Shown here one piece after another: positions 11,646 to 24,048 of a stretch of 64,000 nucleotides of DNA. The stretch is from positions 5,022,001 to 5,086,000 of the forward strand of contig CAJFCV020000006.1 of assembly GCA_904066235.2 (NCBI GenBank). The letters run 5' to 3'. How positions within the stretch are numbered: position 1 is the stretch's first letter; every line of letters begins with the position of its first letter. This stretch comes from Bursaphelenchus xylophilus (taxonomy: Eukaryota; Nematoda; Chromadorea; Rhabditida; Aphelenchoididae). A program made the translations under genes and the position numbers. The notes beneath the pieces were generated by a model. It had not been told where the DNA came from. It saw only the letters and a program-made list of their open reading frames with translations, and made no database searches.

Positions 11646-13673
11646 GTGACTCCATGGAGGGCCAGGAAGGCGTTGTGCCAATCGGCCTGATATCGGTTAC
11701 TGGAGGACTGAGCGGGAAGTCCGCCCTTCTCCAACTCAACGCCCTCACTGTCCCATTCGGCGGTTTGGTTGAAGAAGCAGACGAATTTGTTGATGATTTG
11801 GGAGGCGCTAAAATTCATTTTTGGGACAAAATATACAAATTGCCAGTAAAATATATGCGAATTTTGTGTTCTTGACGCAAATGTTGATATTTGACTACTA
11901 GAGAAACTGTATTTTCCTTACTTGATCAGCCATCCCCAAGGCGGGAGATTTCTTCGAATTCTTGTCTGCATCAAAAAGAGGATCGAAGCAATGATACTCA
12001 AAGTGTTCATGACCATGCAGAACTCATGAAGAGCCACTGAAAGCAAAGAAAATTTTATTTTTTGTAAAATACGAATAAATCCAAGTCTCTTTAGTAAAAT
12101 AGAAAAAAACTCACTAATAACCGGGGTTGCTGAAGCCGATCCCAAATGAGGAGCGATTCTGTTGCTGAACAGTTGAAGAATAACAACCTGGAGGAGCATC
12201 ACAAACAACTTCACATACAGCTGTGTCTTGATGGACCCCAAGAATGGCGAGAATAAAAAGAGAATGGCTGTGACCCAAGTCGGAACACTCAATTCGATCT
12301 TCACAGCAGAGCTAGAACGTTGAAGATTGATGCAGAAGTTGAGCTGGGCCACAATGTTCGGGTCAGGGTTCACGGAGGGAATGGTACCCGACATGCTCCA
12401 GCCATAGTCGCGGAAATATTTTGGGTCGGTGAAAACGGGGAGGCCGTCGGTGGCGAACTCGATAAGGTCCTGAAAAGCGAAGGTTATCGGAACGTTTATA
12501 GCAAGGAAACGGGTAGTTTTGACCCTCTGGGCAAAATCTCCAGACAAATCTAATTCTAAGTATCGCACCCAGGCATTTCATTCGAAATAATAATAATTTT
12601 TTGTCGACCATTTTCTCACCTGGTTAAAATGAGGTTCCAACTGGAAGCAGCACTTGTAAACATCATCAGGGAAATGTCTGAAATCCGTGTCATCACAGAA
12701 CGTCTTCAGCGAGAAGCTGATCACAGCCGAGACATTTCCTTTGTTCGAGGTTTCCAACTTCCTAACTTCCATGACGTCATCATTTCTCAACGATGTTTCG
12801 TAGGCCTGGCTTGAGAGGACGGGAATCCAGATGTGATTGGCTGAGTGAATTTGAAGCTTCTCCAATTTCCATTGAGACTGATCCCAGGCAAGTCTCTGAT
12901 CGTCCCATTGCATTTCCATGTAACCCATGATGTTCAAGTCTTTGATAAATTCGTTCTAAACCAACTTTTTCATTGATTTTCTTTTTTGTTATGATTATTT
13001 TGATTATAATTTTATGGTCAAGTAGAAACACTCAAAGCCCCTCACAACTGCTCATAGATTTCTTTTGAGTTCTTTACATACTTTTTGAAACCAAGGCGTA
13101 TTTTATTACTGGAAACAGTTTCAATGAACTTTTGAGTTTCGAAAAGGTTTCAGTGATCACTTATGAAGCCTTTTCTAAAATCAACTTACCAACTGGAAGT
13201 GTTGAAGAGTGATCTGCCCAATCTTGACCTTTACATTTTTCTGGTCTGTATTTCCATAAACAGGGGGAAGAGTTGCGATCGGATGGACTGATCCAAACTT
13301 GGCCGAGTTTTGTTGAGCTTTGTTGGCCAAGAAATAGTATAAACATTGCTCGAAGGCCACAAATTCATGATGATTCAGCTGTTGGACATCTGAAAATACC
13401 TTTCTCATAGTTTACTTCTGTTTTGTCGTTGTTCCATTTTTTGGACAAATTTATTTGCCACAAAAAAAAATTCCAAGCAATATTTCGCTTTTTAAAACGC
13501 ATTTTTATGAAGAATGACCATCAATTGTCCATTTTTTTACCTGTGACATTTTCGAAGTATTTGCAGGGATCTAGATTTCCGGCATTTCCAGGGCCGCTGA
13601 TATGGAATTGTTGAGCCAAAAGGACGGGCAAAATGATTGCTGATAGCCGCAGGACATGTTGTAACCTTGTCAT
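11594..13673 (-). CDS. Cys-loop ligand-gated ion channel subunit
   Basis: Minus-strand exons 13673-13541, 13389-13190, 12955-12620, 12469-12115, 12036-11922, 11807-11594; 450 aa, the usual subunit length. Signal peptide at residues 1-21. The extracellular domain has WDDQRLAWD (family WxDxRLxW), HIWIPV (WxP) and a Cys-loop from C198 to C213, CDDTDFRHFPDDVYKC, with the conserved FPxD. This loop has 14 residues between cysteines where 13 is standard, and C214 makes a CC pair. Four membrane segments lie near 284-300, 305-325, 343-367 and 425-448; the M3-M4 loop is short (about 60 aa). Loop C has no vicinal Cys pair, so it is not an acetylcholine-type alpha subunit. M2 lacks the PAR motif of classic anion channels. 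The ligand is unknown. It belongs with the divergent nematode LGC group by inference. The last exon is partly duplicated at 9586-9638. Confidence 0.92.
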
Positions 13674-13677
13674 TTTG

Positions 13678-13685
13678 CTAAAAAA
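13678..13685 (-). promoter_or_regulatory. Possible SL trans-splice acceptor of the channel gene
   Basis: TTTTTTAG on the minus strand ends 4 nt before the ATG at 13673-13671, typical spacing for a trans-spliced nematode mRNA. Confidence 0.55.
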
Positions 13686-16600
13686 TCGGCATCACATATT
13701 TTACGTCGGAGGTTCGTATTTTGTAATTTCACGTAGCGGAAAATTTACAAAAAGAATCAACTTTTTTATGAGTTATGTACAATACTAGACATCTATACAT
13801 AAAGCATTATAAATTCGCAAAAACACCTCATGTCAGCCACCTTTGATTTTTCGCCGGATATCTTTCATCCAGGTTATTCAAATAGAGAATCTCGTAAAAG
13901 AAAAAAGGAAAAAACAACTCTCATAATCGAATTCGATGACAACCGACTGTTACTGTGTCGTTATAATGAGCGAAAAGAGACTCCCTTCCACATGGATTAC
14001 CCATCAGGTAGGCGAAGACAAAGGAACACTGCGTGAACAACATAAATCTTCTTATGAGCGTGGATCACCTGAGGGGAAAGGAGGCGGACGGAGAAGAGTC
14101 GAGGATGGTTGGGGGTGGACAGAAGGGATTGGAGGAAAAAACAGAAGTAATCACTTTGTAGTAGTCTAGAGGATTGTTTTCGAAGTAATTGGTTGGCAAG
14201 GAGTGGTGTATAATAATTTGGAGTGAAATGTGATCAAGGCAGTATGGCAAAGATTAAATATGGGGAAATTTTTAAAAACCCCAAAGGGGACGTGTTCCAA
14301 ATGAAAAGCTTAGTTTTGGGTGCAATTTTTCACAAATTTTGACCATAGTTATTATTTCGAGATTTCGAAGTCTAAGGGTGGGGAAATGTGGCACAGTTTC
14401 GCAAATTTTGGACTGAAAATTTTCACATCTACATAATCCTGTCGGTGAGGGCAATTTGGCACAAAACATAACCTTTTCGGCGAGAAGCTGGCAAATGCAT
14501 GACCAAACAGTGTTTTCTCTCTAACCACTCTCTGTGTTTCACATACAGGCTAAAACAAAATTTGCGGAAAAAATAGAGCTTCATAACTATGATTTGGAAA
14601 GTTTAGAACTTGTCACAGAACAACTCTTTACCATACCACAACAAAAATAGCTACAAGATGTCGTAACGGCGTTCCCAAAACAATTACCCACTCAACCCGT
14701 GATTTTGGGTAATCGTATCCATGGATTGATCCCATTTAGCTACAACGACTTGCACACCTCAGCTCACGCTGCGAAAAAAGCACAGAACCGCCCGGTGTTT
14801 AGAGGCGCACCGGTTTTTTTCGCACCGCCCAATTTGTTTTTTCTTCGGCTAGCCTCACTTCCCCAGAACTTCTTTAATTTTGCGCTTATTCTTAGCCTAT
14901 TTTTCCGCAGCAGAAAAATGCAGAAACATTAACACAGTAGAGAAAAAGGGCTTCATTACTGACTATCGCTCAGATTCTTCTGAGTGACCAAAGAGTTGGA
15001 GGATCAAAAAAGGAAGTGGGAAAGGGGATAAAAGGGCAAATTAGTTTTCAAGTAATAGAAAAGTGGGAAGTGTTATACGTAATAAGAAACTCCATTGAGT
15101 TTTTAGCAGCCGTAAAGGAATACACTTTCCTTTCGGATGTGTATTATTGTGGATTTAGGACAGAACGACGTAGTCTTTTGTACGTAATCTCGGATTGCTA
15201 AGCAAGTTCTTATGGCCTTCATATTTATATAGACCTATCTAGTGACCTATGGGCTCGCTCAAAGATTTTTAAAAATAATGGAAACACTGCTTTTTATGGT
15301 CGTCTTACGAATATGAAAAAGCCTGCAAACCAAATGCATCATCATCCGATCCTTCAACTGTCCTAACCAAAACAGTAAACAACAACCATCATAATAAAAA
15401 AAACAATAAAAGAAGCAGCTTAAAGTGCTCTCACTTATGTACTCAAACCCTTTCCTTCGCTTGTCATCGGTCTCAGTGAATGTTTTCGAACAACATGAGA
15501 GTAACGCGTTAAAAGTGAGAGTGATGGATACATTCACCTTCTGAAACGCTCGCAAATCTTCGGAACCCCCGCAAAAAAGATCTGGGAATGCGCTGAAAAG
15601 AAGTTTACAGTCTGTAATTTGTTAGGGATATGAAATGATTATTTGAATATATGGGAAAGGCTGTTTGGGTTACTGTAATCTTAAACAAAAGAAAACCCGG
15701 AGAAATGGAGATGTCAAGGTCAGAAATAACGATACTGTAGGAAACAAAAGCTGAAAGATTCAAGAAAAGATATTGTTTTACAAATGGAATGACCTAAGGT
15801 CTCTACAATTATTAAACTTTGCAGAAAACCATGACCTCGGCGGCATTTACAGGGCATGTCTAAACAGTGATTTCCAAAGCAAGCAAATTCTTTCATTTAG
15901 CAACCAATTTTTCAAAAAATGATGCTAAATTTTTTGTGAGGTCAAAGAAAGGCTTCAAAAATTACAGTTCCCAAAATACCGCAACTTCGCACCCTCAGAA
16001 TTAGAAACCCTCTTCACTCCAGACGTGAAGAACCCAAAAAACCTCCTGAGCTTGCCTTTACCTCACCTTTATAACACCGTTTCTTTTTTTGGCGTTCGAA
16101 AAGTAAACGATTAAACGGTCATAGTGGGAAAGCGTCGCAAAAAAAAAGGATGAGCATGATGCGGAACGAGGCAAGAAGGAACGATTGAAGATCACAAGAT
16201 CGATGGGAACCAAGAAGATCAACCGAAGACAGGGTCTACAAGATTTATCGAGTAAGAATGAGGTATTGAAACTAAAAACAATAAAAGCTTTTTGATGTTT
16301 TTATAACCGTTTACGTATTGTTGCTTGCGAATCAGACGGATCCAGAAGTATTTAGTGTGCTTTGAAGACGAAATATTATGTAAATTCAGGAGAGAAAACA
16401 TAGAAAAACTATTTGTCGCATTCACTAAGAGACTTCCACCGGTAGATCAACCCCTTTCCACAATATTTTTAAACGCAGACTACACCTTCCTTGCAGCGTT
16501 CCCGTACTAAGACTCATGGATCTCGGCGTCGGTTGGTTATTTAGCCTCAGGGTGCGAAATGAGTAAACTACCGCGCAGTATGCGAAGGTAAACACCGCGA

Positions 16601-19479
16601 CCAGATTAAAACTACAAACAGAAAATTTTTAGAAATGGGTCCCTCACAAAAGTTGACGTCAAAAAAATAAACAAAATATATTATCCTTGAGGGATCAGTG
16701 GCGAAAGAACCCAGGTGATATCGAGACGGAAGTAGTTATTGCGGTTATATAGTGGCTACTGTTTGGATTCGCAGTGAGTAATGTAAATACAAAAATGTTC
16801 TAGAAAAGTTGCAGCGATTTTCAAAGGATTTACAATAGACATTCATGGCGCAGTAAAGTTCAATGGTGCATTGTAAAGGATCATGGTCGTACAATCATTC
16901 TTTGATTGAAATTAGGGAGAGGCGAACAACAGAAGCTAAAAAATTTAGCAAATTTTTTACCCATTAAACGGCTTTTAAACTTTGGCTGTCTCAAAAGTTC
17001 ATAAGATTATCGCGGGCTTTAGGAAACAAGTTAGCCTCGTCTTAATGCCCATTACAAGTGGTTACAATGTTGAGCATAAAAAGTATGCGCTACACGCAAT
17101 CCATTTCCATCGGAGGGGATTTCAGAGGAAACAATAAACTTTAGGGATGCTCAAAGGGTCAGAGATTTTTGTTATTGGATAAAATTGCGAAGACTGAAGA
17201 TTGAGAATGTCGAAATAGTACTCTGGGTGTGAATAGATACTGTTATTATAATAATGGAACAAGTCACAAATGAATATTTATAAGGAGGCTTTAGGAATTT
17301 TAAAATCAGAAGGAATGAGGAAAAAGGCGTAACATTATTAGAATGTCTTCCTAAATTATTAACATAAAACTTTCAGAAATGATATTGTGACAAGCTCCAG
17401 TTCACAGTCCATAAAAGAGTCTGAAAGCCCCCGGATTTGTGAAAATCCCAATTCTTAATCAAAGATTTGATTTTTCGTTTTCGCACTGGGATCCGATTTC
17501 AAATCTTTTGGACAAAAAATCATGAGAGACCAAATGTAAAGTGATCTCGGTTAGATTGTGTCGTGCGTTCGGGAAATGACCGATACCCACGCACGGATTG
17601 GTATTCGGAATGACGTACAATGTTGTGGACAAGGCAAGAGTACAAGTTTAGGACAGGAGACTGCCTTAGCGCTGCAAATAAGGTTTTTGTCAACGAAACA
17701 AATTTTTTTTGCCCATGCTTTTTTTAGTTCGCATTTCGGAAGCTTTCAATTTTGATACTGCCGGGTTCAAAAATTGTTTGTTAAAAATCGAAAGTCTTGA
17801 ATTGTACCAAAGTTGATTAAAATGGGCACCTTAAACTCCTAACACCTCCCTTGTAAACGATCATGGTAAAATGTTCCACTCTCTATACTTTCCCATTCAT
17901 TTTACAATTTAAAACACCCCAGACAGTCTATTGTACCCCTATTCCCAAGAATCTCCCCTTCATCCCTGACAATGTGGATAAACCAGTTCCTTCCGGCTCT
18001 TATTTTTTTGTAACTGGACGGAAATGCGGGTTGTTACAGTCTTTTTTTGCACTTTAAAGATCTCCCAAGAGCTTTGTTTGTTTGCTCAAAAAATTTTGCT
18101 TGAAAATCTCGAAATTGATCCGAAGCCAGCGATTGTCAGAAGGAAGTCGTTTAATATTTATGCACTGTAAACAAAGTAGCGTGTTTAAATAGCAGTAAGC
18201 CATGGAAATAAAAAGGGTAATTTAGGATGTCACTCAAAAAGCAATCAATTACAAGATTGCCTTGCTATAAACAGAATCTAGAAACTCCAAAAAAAAACAT
18301 TAATTTCAAAATCGGGGTTGATCACCTTGACCCTGGTCACAGGGAACCGAAACTAGTCGAAACATGGGTTTTTCAAAATGATTCCTCGGCGAAAAGATCT
18401 GGGTTCTCGCGTTTCGGTTCATCTGTGTTCGATGGAGCTTCAGATTCGGATCGCTTAAAGGGTTTCCCAAAAAACAAGGTAATCGAGAAATGAGAGATGG
18501 AGGTAAACAGTGAGAATAAAGCTCACTCTTTCAAATTTGTCTAACGTCCAATGAACGTTAGACAAATTTGGAAAGAAGTTATATTACATTATTAAGTGTA
18601 GTATTAAGGAACATGCGATTTCTGGATTCTCTAGAAGCTTCATCGTTAAAAAAATAAAGGAAATTTCGAATGAGAAACTTTCTGAAATTTAACCAAACCC
18701 GTCTTAAAACATTGCACCAAGGCCTAATTTTTAGTCAGATATAAAAAAAGCTATATCGTTAAACTCTACCCACTCCACTAGACAGACTTTCTCGATTTGC
18801 AATAAAATGGCAATCTGCCATTTCAATACCCCATTACTCCCTCAACTGTCAAAGATAATAAAAATTATGGTGATTATACGGATCCTCACCCCTTCTCTTT
18901 CGGTCTCCGATTGCCCCCACCGAATCCATCGACCCATGAAAACGAAACCAGATAAATTTTAATAAAACAAGGTGCAAAACCGGTCAATCCCTGCGGCTAT
19001 TCGAATCCAACGGCGCTCAAAAAACGAAAGAAATGTTCGTTTTATACAAATCCAAACGATTTTTGCGACAAGAAACGGATAAAAAAGGCGGCAAATTGGC
19101 CGCGCTTTAAATTCAATTCATCCTAAGGGTGGAAAAGCAAAAGTGGTTATAAAAAGTCACTCTTCATGCAAATTTGTTGAGTTTTTTGGGTTCAACAAGT
19201 TCAGTATCCAAAGATGCACCGGGCGACATGGATTACAAGGTAACGCATCTTCAACGTCAAATCGTAGGCTATTGTAAATTTAATAAATAGGACTAGACGA
19301 AAATACGCCTACAGTATAATATTTTACGCTCTGAATTTTTTCTAAGTTTTAATGATTACTAATGCATAAATAATCTCCAGTTGGAACCAAGTTCACGCTT
19401 AGTTAACCCGTTTTTTGTCAAATTTGTATTAATCAAAATTCCATTTCCAATTTGTTTTTAACTACATGTATGTATAAGG
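13686..19479. other. Long intergenic region
   Basis: About 5.8 kb without a supportable gene. It should hold the upstream control region of the channel gene on its left and the 3' end of the WWOX-like gene on its right. Short open frames do not join into phased exons or resemble any family. It contains a perfect hairpin at 18532-18570 and a TATA-like box with a short possible exon near 19147-19240 that I could not turn into a convincing gene. Confidence 0.45.
18532..18570. repeat. Perfect 16-bp inverted repeat (hairpin, 7-nt loop)
   Basis: 18532-18547 (CAAATTTGTCTAACGT) is the exact reverse complement of 18555-18570, with CCAATGA between. It may be a foldback remnant or a structured RNA; it is too short for a typical miRNA precursor unless the weak outer pairs are included. 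Confidence 0.7.
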
Positions 19480-19485
19480 TTTATT
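19480..19485 (-). terminator. Poly(A) signal of the WWOX-like gene
   Basis: AATAAA on the minus strand, about 46 nt past the stop at 19531. Confidence 0.5.
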
Positions 19486-19530
19486 TTTCACATTAAATAA
19501 ATTTCCATCAATTTGCACCACACAAAAAAG

Positions 19531-20956
19531 TCAAACAGTAAATCCAGCCTGTTCAATCAGTTGAACGCTCTTTTCCCACAATGCATCCTGCAATTCCACA
19601 TCATTGGCCAACGCTCCGGCAAGGTTCGAATCATCGTCCCAGCAGGATTCAAAATATCTTCCACCGACCTGGAAGATTGTTTTATACAAGCTAACAAATA
19701 TTCGAAAGACAAGAAGAAAATGGTCCAATTTAATGGTAGACAAGATTAGGAAAGTTTGGTTTTCCCAAAGGCTAAACCTGGAGGCCTCAAAAACCTTCTT
19801 TTACTGGGTCGGCTATGACCACGTTGGTCTTAGTGACGATCAATGCCAAAACTATATGCCTACCTCGTTGAGATCGGGATGAACTGCACAATAAACAGAG
19901 GTCGATGCTCCTTGACTCATATTTTTAGTAAAAGGTTTAACACAGAGGTAAGCAAACTTGCCGAGAAGACCGTAGGAGCTCGCGATATCTGAAAATTCGA
20001 AATCGTAGAAAAATCAATACTTCAATTTTTACTTACTCGTTTGAACCATATTTCCAGGATGAACAACATTAACAATTACTCCTTTATCAAATAAATCCCG
20101 ATGAAGTTTGAAGCCGAATAAGACGTTGCACAGCTTTGACAAAGCATACTGGCGATAACCGTTAACAGTTGTGTCTGGCCCAGGAGTCAAAGCTTTGACT
20201 TTCTCTTCAATTGGAGCTGCCGGGCTTATGCCAGTGTGACGGTGAGAGCCTGAGGATAAAACAACCACTCTGGCCGGTGCTGATTCCAAAAGCTTTTCCT
20301 TGAGTAGTGAAGTCAAATAAAAATGGCCAAGATGATTAACTCCAAACACACTGCTGAATCCATTCTTCGTCTGCTTCTCTGGGCTTGAAATGATTCCGGC
20401 ATTCAAAATAAGGATATGTAAAGGCCTGAAATTAAAACGTTTGAAGAAAATTACATTAAGCAACTCGTGCAAGTTCTAATGAACTTACCATCCCTGCTTC
20501 AGAAACTCCTCAGCGCATTCTTTGACGGATTCAAGGGAGCTTAAATCCAATTGCAAGAGGTCGACCTGGATGTTATCATTATCTCCCTTGATTTCCTTCC
20601 GAACTTGTTCGGCCAATTCTTGGTTTCTATTGGCCATAACAACATGAGCTCCTTTATGGGCCAACTGTTTGGCCGTTTCTTTCCCAATTCCATGAGTCGA
20701 GCCAGTAATAAGAACTGTTCTTCCGGTAAGATCTATACCTTCGAGGGCCTGAAACATCACGTACACTAATAGAATGCGGTAACGGGTCAAAAAGAATCAT
20801 GTTTCTCACTGTAATATCGAGTTTGTATGAAGTTCTTTTGTTTGGATTTTTTTAAATAATTTGTTAAATTACCTCTTCCGCAGAAGTCCTAGCCCCAAAT
20901 CGTCTCTTTCTCTTCTCCTTTCCGCCCTGATCTACATTAGGTTCAACACTGGTCAT
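19531..20956 (-). CDS. WWOX-like short-chain dehydrogenase lacking WW domains
   Basis: Minus-strand exons 20956-20873, 20748-20489, 20425-20037, 19988-19864, 19668-19531; phases agree, 331 aa. Cofactor motif TGSTHGIG at 43-50, LNAG at 122-125, NHLGHFYL at 145-152, catalytic Ser173 in [10 protein letters not shown], Tyr208-x3-Lys212 in [11 protein letters not shown], then VVHPGNM. The C-terminal half ([28 protein letters not shown]) follows vertebrate WWOX closely, as does the segment before the Rossmann fold ([19 protein letters not shown]). The N-terminal exon is only 28 codons, with a basic KEKRKRR patch and no WW domain. No WW-coding sequence was seen upstream within the window, so the protein resembles the catalytic core alone. 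The start is the first ATG after a TTTTTTAG acceptor. Function: NAD(P)-dependent oxidoreductase, substrate unknown. Confidence 0.9.
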
Positions 20957-20995
20957 TTCGTACCAAAAATACGGCCAATTTTCCTTTTCCTTACA

Positions 20996-21003
20996 CTAAA
21001 AAA
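20996..21003 (-). promoter_or_regulatory. Possible SL trans-splice acceptor of the WWOX-like gene
   Basis: TTTTTTAG on the minus strand, 39 nt upstream of the ATG at 20956. It could also be a cis acceptor for an unseen upstream exon. Confidence 0.45.
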
Positions 21004-21892
21004 TAAATATAAACGATTGTTCCTTCATGTTGCAAGCGCGAATAAATTGTTTACAAAACATTATTTTAGGCAGAAAAGCGAGGGAAGTTCAGAAAAGCCA
21101 AGCTCATCTGTTCTCTGGACGCTCGTTCCACCCTTCCTTTTACAAATTAAAGCGCCGGGTCCTCTTCTTTTTCGGTAAAGATACAAATCTACGATCCCTG
21201 GAGTCCGTAATTTATAATGCCCGACAATTAAAAGTGAACTCTCGTTTCTGAGCCCGATCTTGCCCTGAAGCACGAGTAGTCCACCCAGGTCTCGCCAAGG
21301 AAATTTCCGAGTCCACATAACCATTCTTACCCCTTTGGCTAGCAAATTCAACCAAATCCAGAGGATTCGTAATCAAAATTTGCTCATTTCACGGTCTGTC
21401 CAAAATAAAACGGACAGTAAGAAAATATTGTTTTAAATACAAAAAGCATCACTTCAGAACTTCTCATCTTGCTAATGTATTTATGTACACTCAAACGGCC
21501 CAAAAACAGCTCAGCCAAACAGAAAAGATTCCAATGAAAACAAGAAACAGTTCAGCCTTCTGCCGCAAACACTCTGATAAAAAGGCAAGGTCAACGGGCC
21601 TTATAAAACTCTAAAAATAAGCGAAAAAAGGAGAGATATGCTTTGGAACCTCTGTAATGAGACTATATGATTGTTTCACTTCATGATAATAAATAGAAAC
21701 GAAGCGGGATTCTTTTAATGGTTTTAAAAAACCATTAATTTGCCAATCAAAGTGCATGATAGAGCACAGCTTTCGAACCTTTTACCTGCCGAGTTCGAAC
21801 ACCACTTATTTTGATGCCTAGTTGGCAACGTAACCAATAAACCACCGCGACACGGTCTTTCCATTCTTCCGCATTTTCGATTTCGGACATAG
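21004..21892. other. Unique sequence left of the 5S/SL array
   Basis: No supportable exon in either strand. A stretch near 21740-21830 has weak tRNA-promoter-like boxes but no cloverleaf. Confidence 0.45.
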
Positions 21893-21954
21893 TTTTTTTT
21901 TTGCTCGGCTAGCGGAAAGGAGAGGAGAAATGGAATGGAACCAGAGCGACGAAT

Positions 21955-22072
21955 GTGTACGCCCATAGCCCGTTGAAAGCACGCCATCCCGTCCGATCTG
22001 GCAAGTTAAGCAACGGTGCGCTTGATTAGTACTTGGATCGGAGACGTCCTTGGAATCTCAAGTGGCGTACGC
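21955..22072 (+). rRNA. 5S rRNA, copy 1
   Basis: 118 nt. The core (GCACGCCATCCCGTCCGATC, then TAGTACTTGGATCGGAGACG) matches nematode 5S rRNA. The ends GTGTACGCC and GGCGTACGC pair over 9 bp as helix I. A TTTT run one base after the end is an RNA polymerase III terminator. The promoter is internal (A/C box region). Followed by a long unit. Confidence 0.96.
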
Positions 22073-22111
22073 ATTTTGCAATTTTTGGTATTTCTTTGGT
22101 ATTTGGGTTAT

Positions 22112-23357
22112 TAACCCTTTCCGGACGAGTCGGCACGTATATATTAAAATGAAAGAGGGTACCCTACTGAGTAACGGCATAATAGTGGTTCAGCCCATCG
22201 AAGCGTTATTTGGGACTTATGACAAAAAATGTCCTAAAAAGTACCCCTACTTGACATATCACTTTTAAAATTTTTGCGACAAGCTGTAAATCGGAAACTA
22301 CCCCTAAATTAAAGTCGAGGAGTCCTAGTATTGTTACATCCAAGAACTGTCCAAATCGGAGCACCATAGGATTTGTTATCGATTTTTGGAAATTGAATTT
22401 TTAATTTTGGTCAATTTTGGGCCTAAAATCAAGTATATCTTCCGCGGGTATCAACCATTTCGGTCCAAATGTGGTTTTTCCGAATCTATTGTGATGCTAG
22501 CTTCTTACTAGAATATTTCCACAAAAAACCTATGAGGCATATTTCTGTAAAACGCGGAAATGTTGAAAGTGTAAAGGTTTGATCGTATAAAATATCGCCG
22601 CGAGCCGCGAAGGGACGGGCGCAGCTCGAAACGAGAAAATAATAATTTTTTCTTCGAGAAATATTATTTTGGTGTCGAAAAGCTGATTTCAACACGAAAT
22701 ACAGGCAGAAATAGCACGCAAACATAACCTAAATGTCATTTTTATATTTTTACTCTGTTTTCAGGCAATTTCAATCGAGTTTAATTTGGTTTCACGCTAA
22801 AATCAAACTTCTCGAAAAATCTTAAAATATTTTCTCGTTTCGAGCTGCGCCCGTCCCTTCGCGGCTCGCGGCGATATTTTATACGATCAAACCTTTACAC
22901 TTTCAACATTTCCGCGTTTTACAGAAATATGCCTCATAGGTTTTTTGTGGAAATATTCTAGTAAGAAGCTAGCATCACAATAGATTCGGAAAAACCACAT
23001 TTGGACCGAAATGGTTGATACCCGCGGAAGATATACTTGATTTTAGGCCCAAAATTGACCAAAATTAAAAATTCAATTTCCAAAAATCGATAACAAATCC
23101 TATGGTGCTCCGATTTGGACAGTTCTTGGATGTAACAATACTAGGACTCCTCGACTTTAATTTAGGGGTAGTTTCCGATTTACAGCTTGTCGCAAAAATT
23201 TTAAAAGTGATATGTCAAGTGGGGGTACTTTTAAGGACATTTTTTGTCATAAGTCCCAAATAACGCTTCGATGGGCTGAACCACTATTATGCCGTTACTC
23301 AGTAGGGTACCCTCTTTCATTTTAATATATACGTGCCGACTCGTCCGGAAAGGGTTA
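22112..23357. mobile_element. Palindromic element in long unit 1 (spacer orientation A)
   Basis: Two 530-bp inverted arms (22112-22641 and 22828-23357) around a 186-bp spacer (22642-22827). The ends read TAACCCTTTCCGGACGAG inward from both sides. It occupies the position of the SL1 gene: a short SL1 leader remnant (TTGGGTTATTA on plus) lies at the left junction and the SL1 5' flank (ACCGAAGAG) at the right, while the SL1 body is missing. In this copy the two arms match each other almost exactly. No credible ORF; a non-autonomous foldback-type element. Confidence 0.88.
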
Positions 23358-23574
23358 TACCGAAGAGAGAATGCATCGTTTCGCAAGAGAGAGAAAACGG
23401 CTGCCGATTTTTGTTGGGGAACGAACGACACTTTGTCTAGCGCTTTTCTTTCTCTCCTTTTGCGCGCTATTTCACTTTGCATTGCAGAAAATAACAGAAA
23501 TTTACTGTAGACATGAATAAAATACGGTTCTTCAATAAAAAACGGGAAATCGATTAAAAATTTTTAATCTCGAA

Positions 23575-23677
23575 TATTCGTTCACGAAAAAACTCGTGAA
23601 CATTCCAAAATTTCCATTTCCAGCCACGTTTTCACGAGCTGGAACATGAGCTAACCTCAAATTAGGCTATAAATAGC
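23575..23677 (-). ncRNA. SLb: divergent spliced-leader-like RNA, first copy
   Basis: A paralogue of SL1 on the same strand. The putative 22-nt leader starts GCTATTTATAGCC and ends TAATTTGAG. It is followed by GTTAGCTCATGTT as in SL1, a body clearly homologous to SL1's (GTGGCTGG shared), an Sm-type site AAATTTTGGAAT and a 3' hairpin with stem GTTCACGA/TCGTGAAC around six bases. Only the first 13 leader bases are strongly changed; TTTGAG|GT is kept. A PSE-like motif sits at -38 to -61, as for SL1. So it looks like a transcribed SL RNA with a new leader. Use in trans-splicing is inferred, not shown. It lies 215 bp upstream of 5S copy 2. Confidence 0.82.
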
Positions 23678-23891
23678 AACGGGATCAACCTTCACCTCCA
23701 CCACATCAACATCCCTGACGATTTTTGAACTGGGGAACCAAAACAAATTTCTCTGTCTTCTCTTCGCGTCTCTTTCTTTGGCCCTCTCTCTCCTCTCTCG
23801 ATGGAATTGGCAAAATCGCCGTCTTTGGGAACTTTTTTTGCTCGGCTAGCGGAAAGGAGAGGAGAAATGGAATGGAACCAGAGCGACGAAT

Positions 23892-24009
23892 GTGTACGCC
23901 CATAGCCCGTTGAAAGCACGCCATCCCGTCCGATCTGGCAAGTTAAGCAACGGTGCGCTTGATTAGTACTTGGATCGGAGACGTCCTTGGAATCTCAAGT
24001 GGCGTACGC
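23892..24009 (+). rRNA. 5S rRNA, copy 2
   Basis: Same sequence as copy 1; next unit is long. Confidence 0.95.
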
Positions 24010-24048
24010 ATTTTGCAATTTTTGGTATTTCTTTGGTATTTGGGTTAT

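Noticed and set aside
19214..19380. TATA-like box, short exon (MHRATWITR) with a GTAACG donor and a possible second exon
   Set aside because: The resulting 26-aa product shows no signal peptide or conservation, and the splice sites are weak.
21740..21830. tRNA-like A/B box sequences left of the array
   Set aside because: Neither strand folds into acceptor, D and anticodon stems with a valid anticodon loop.
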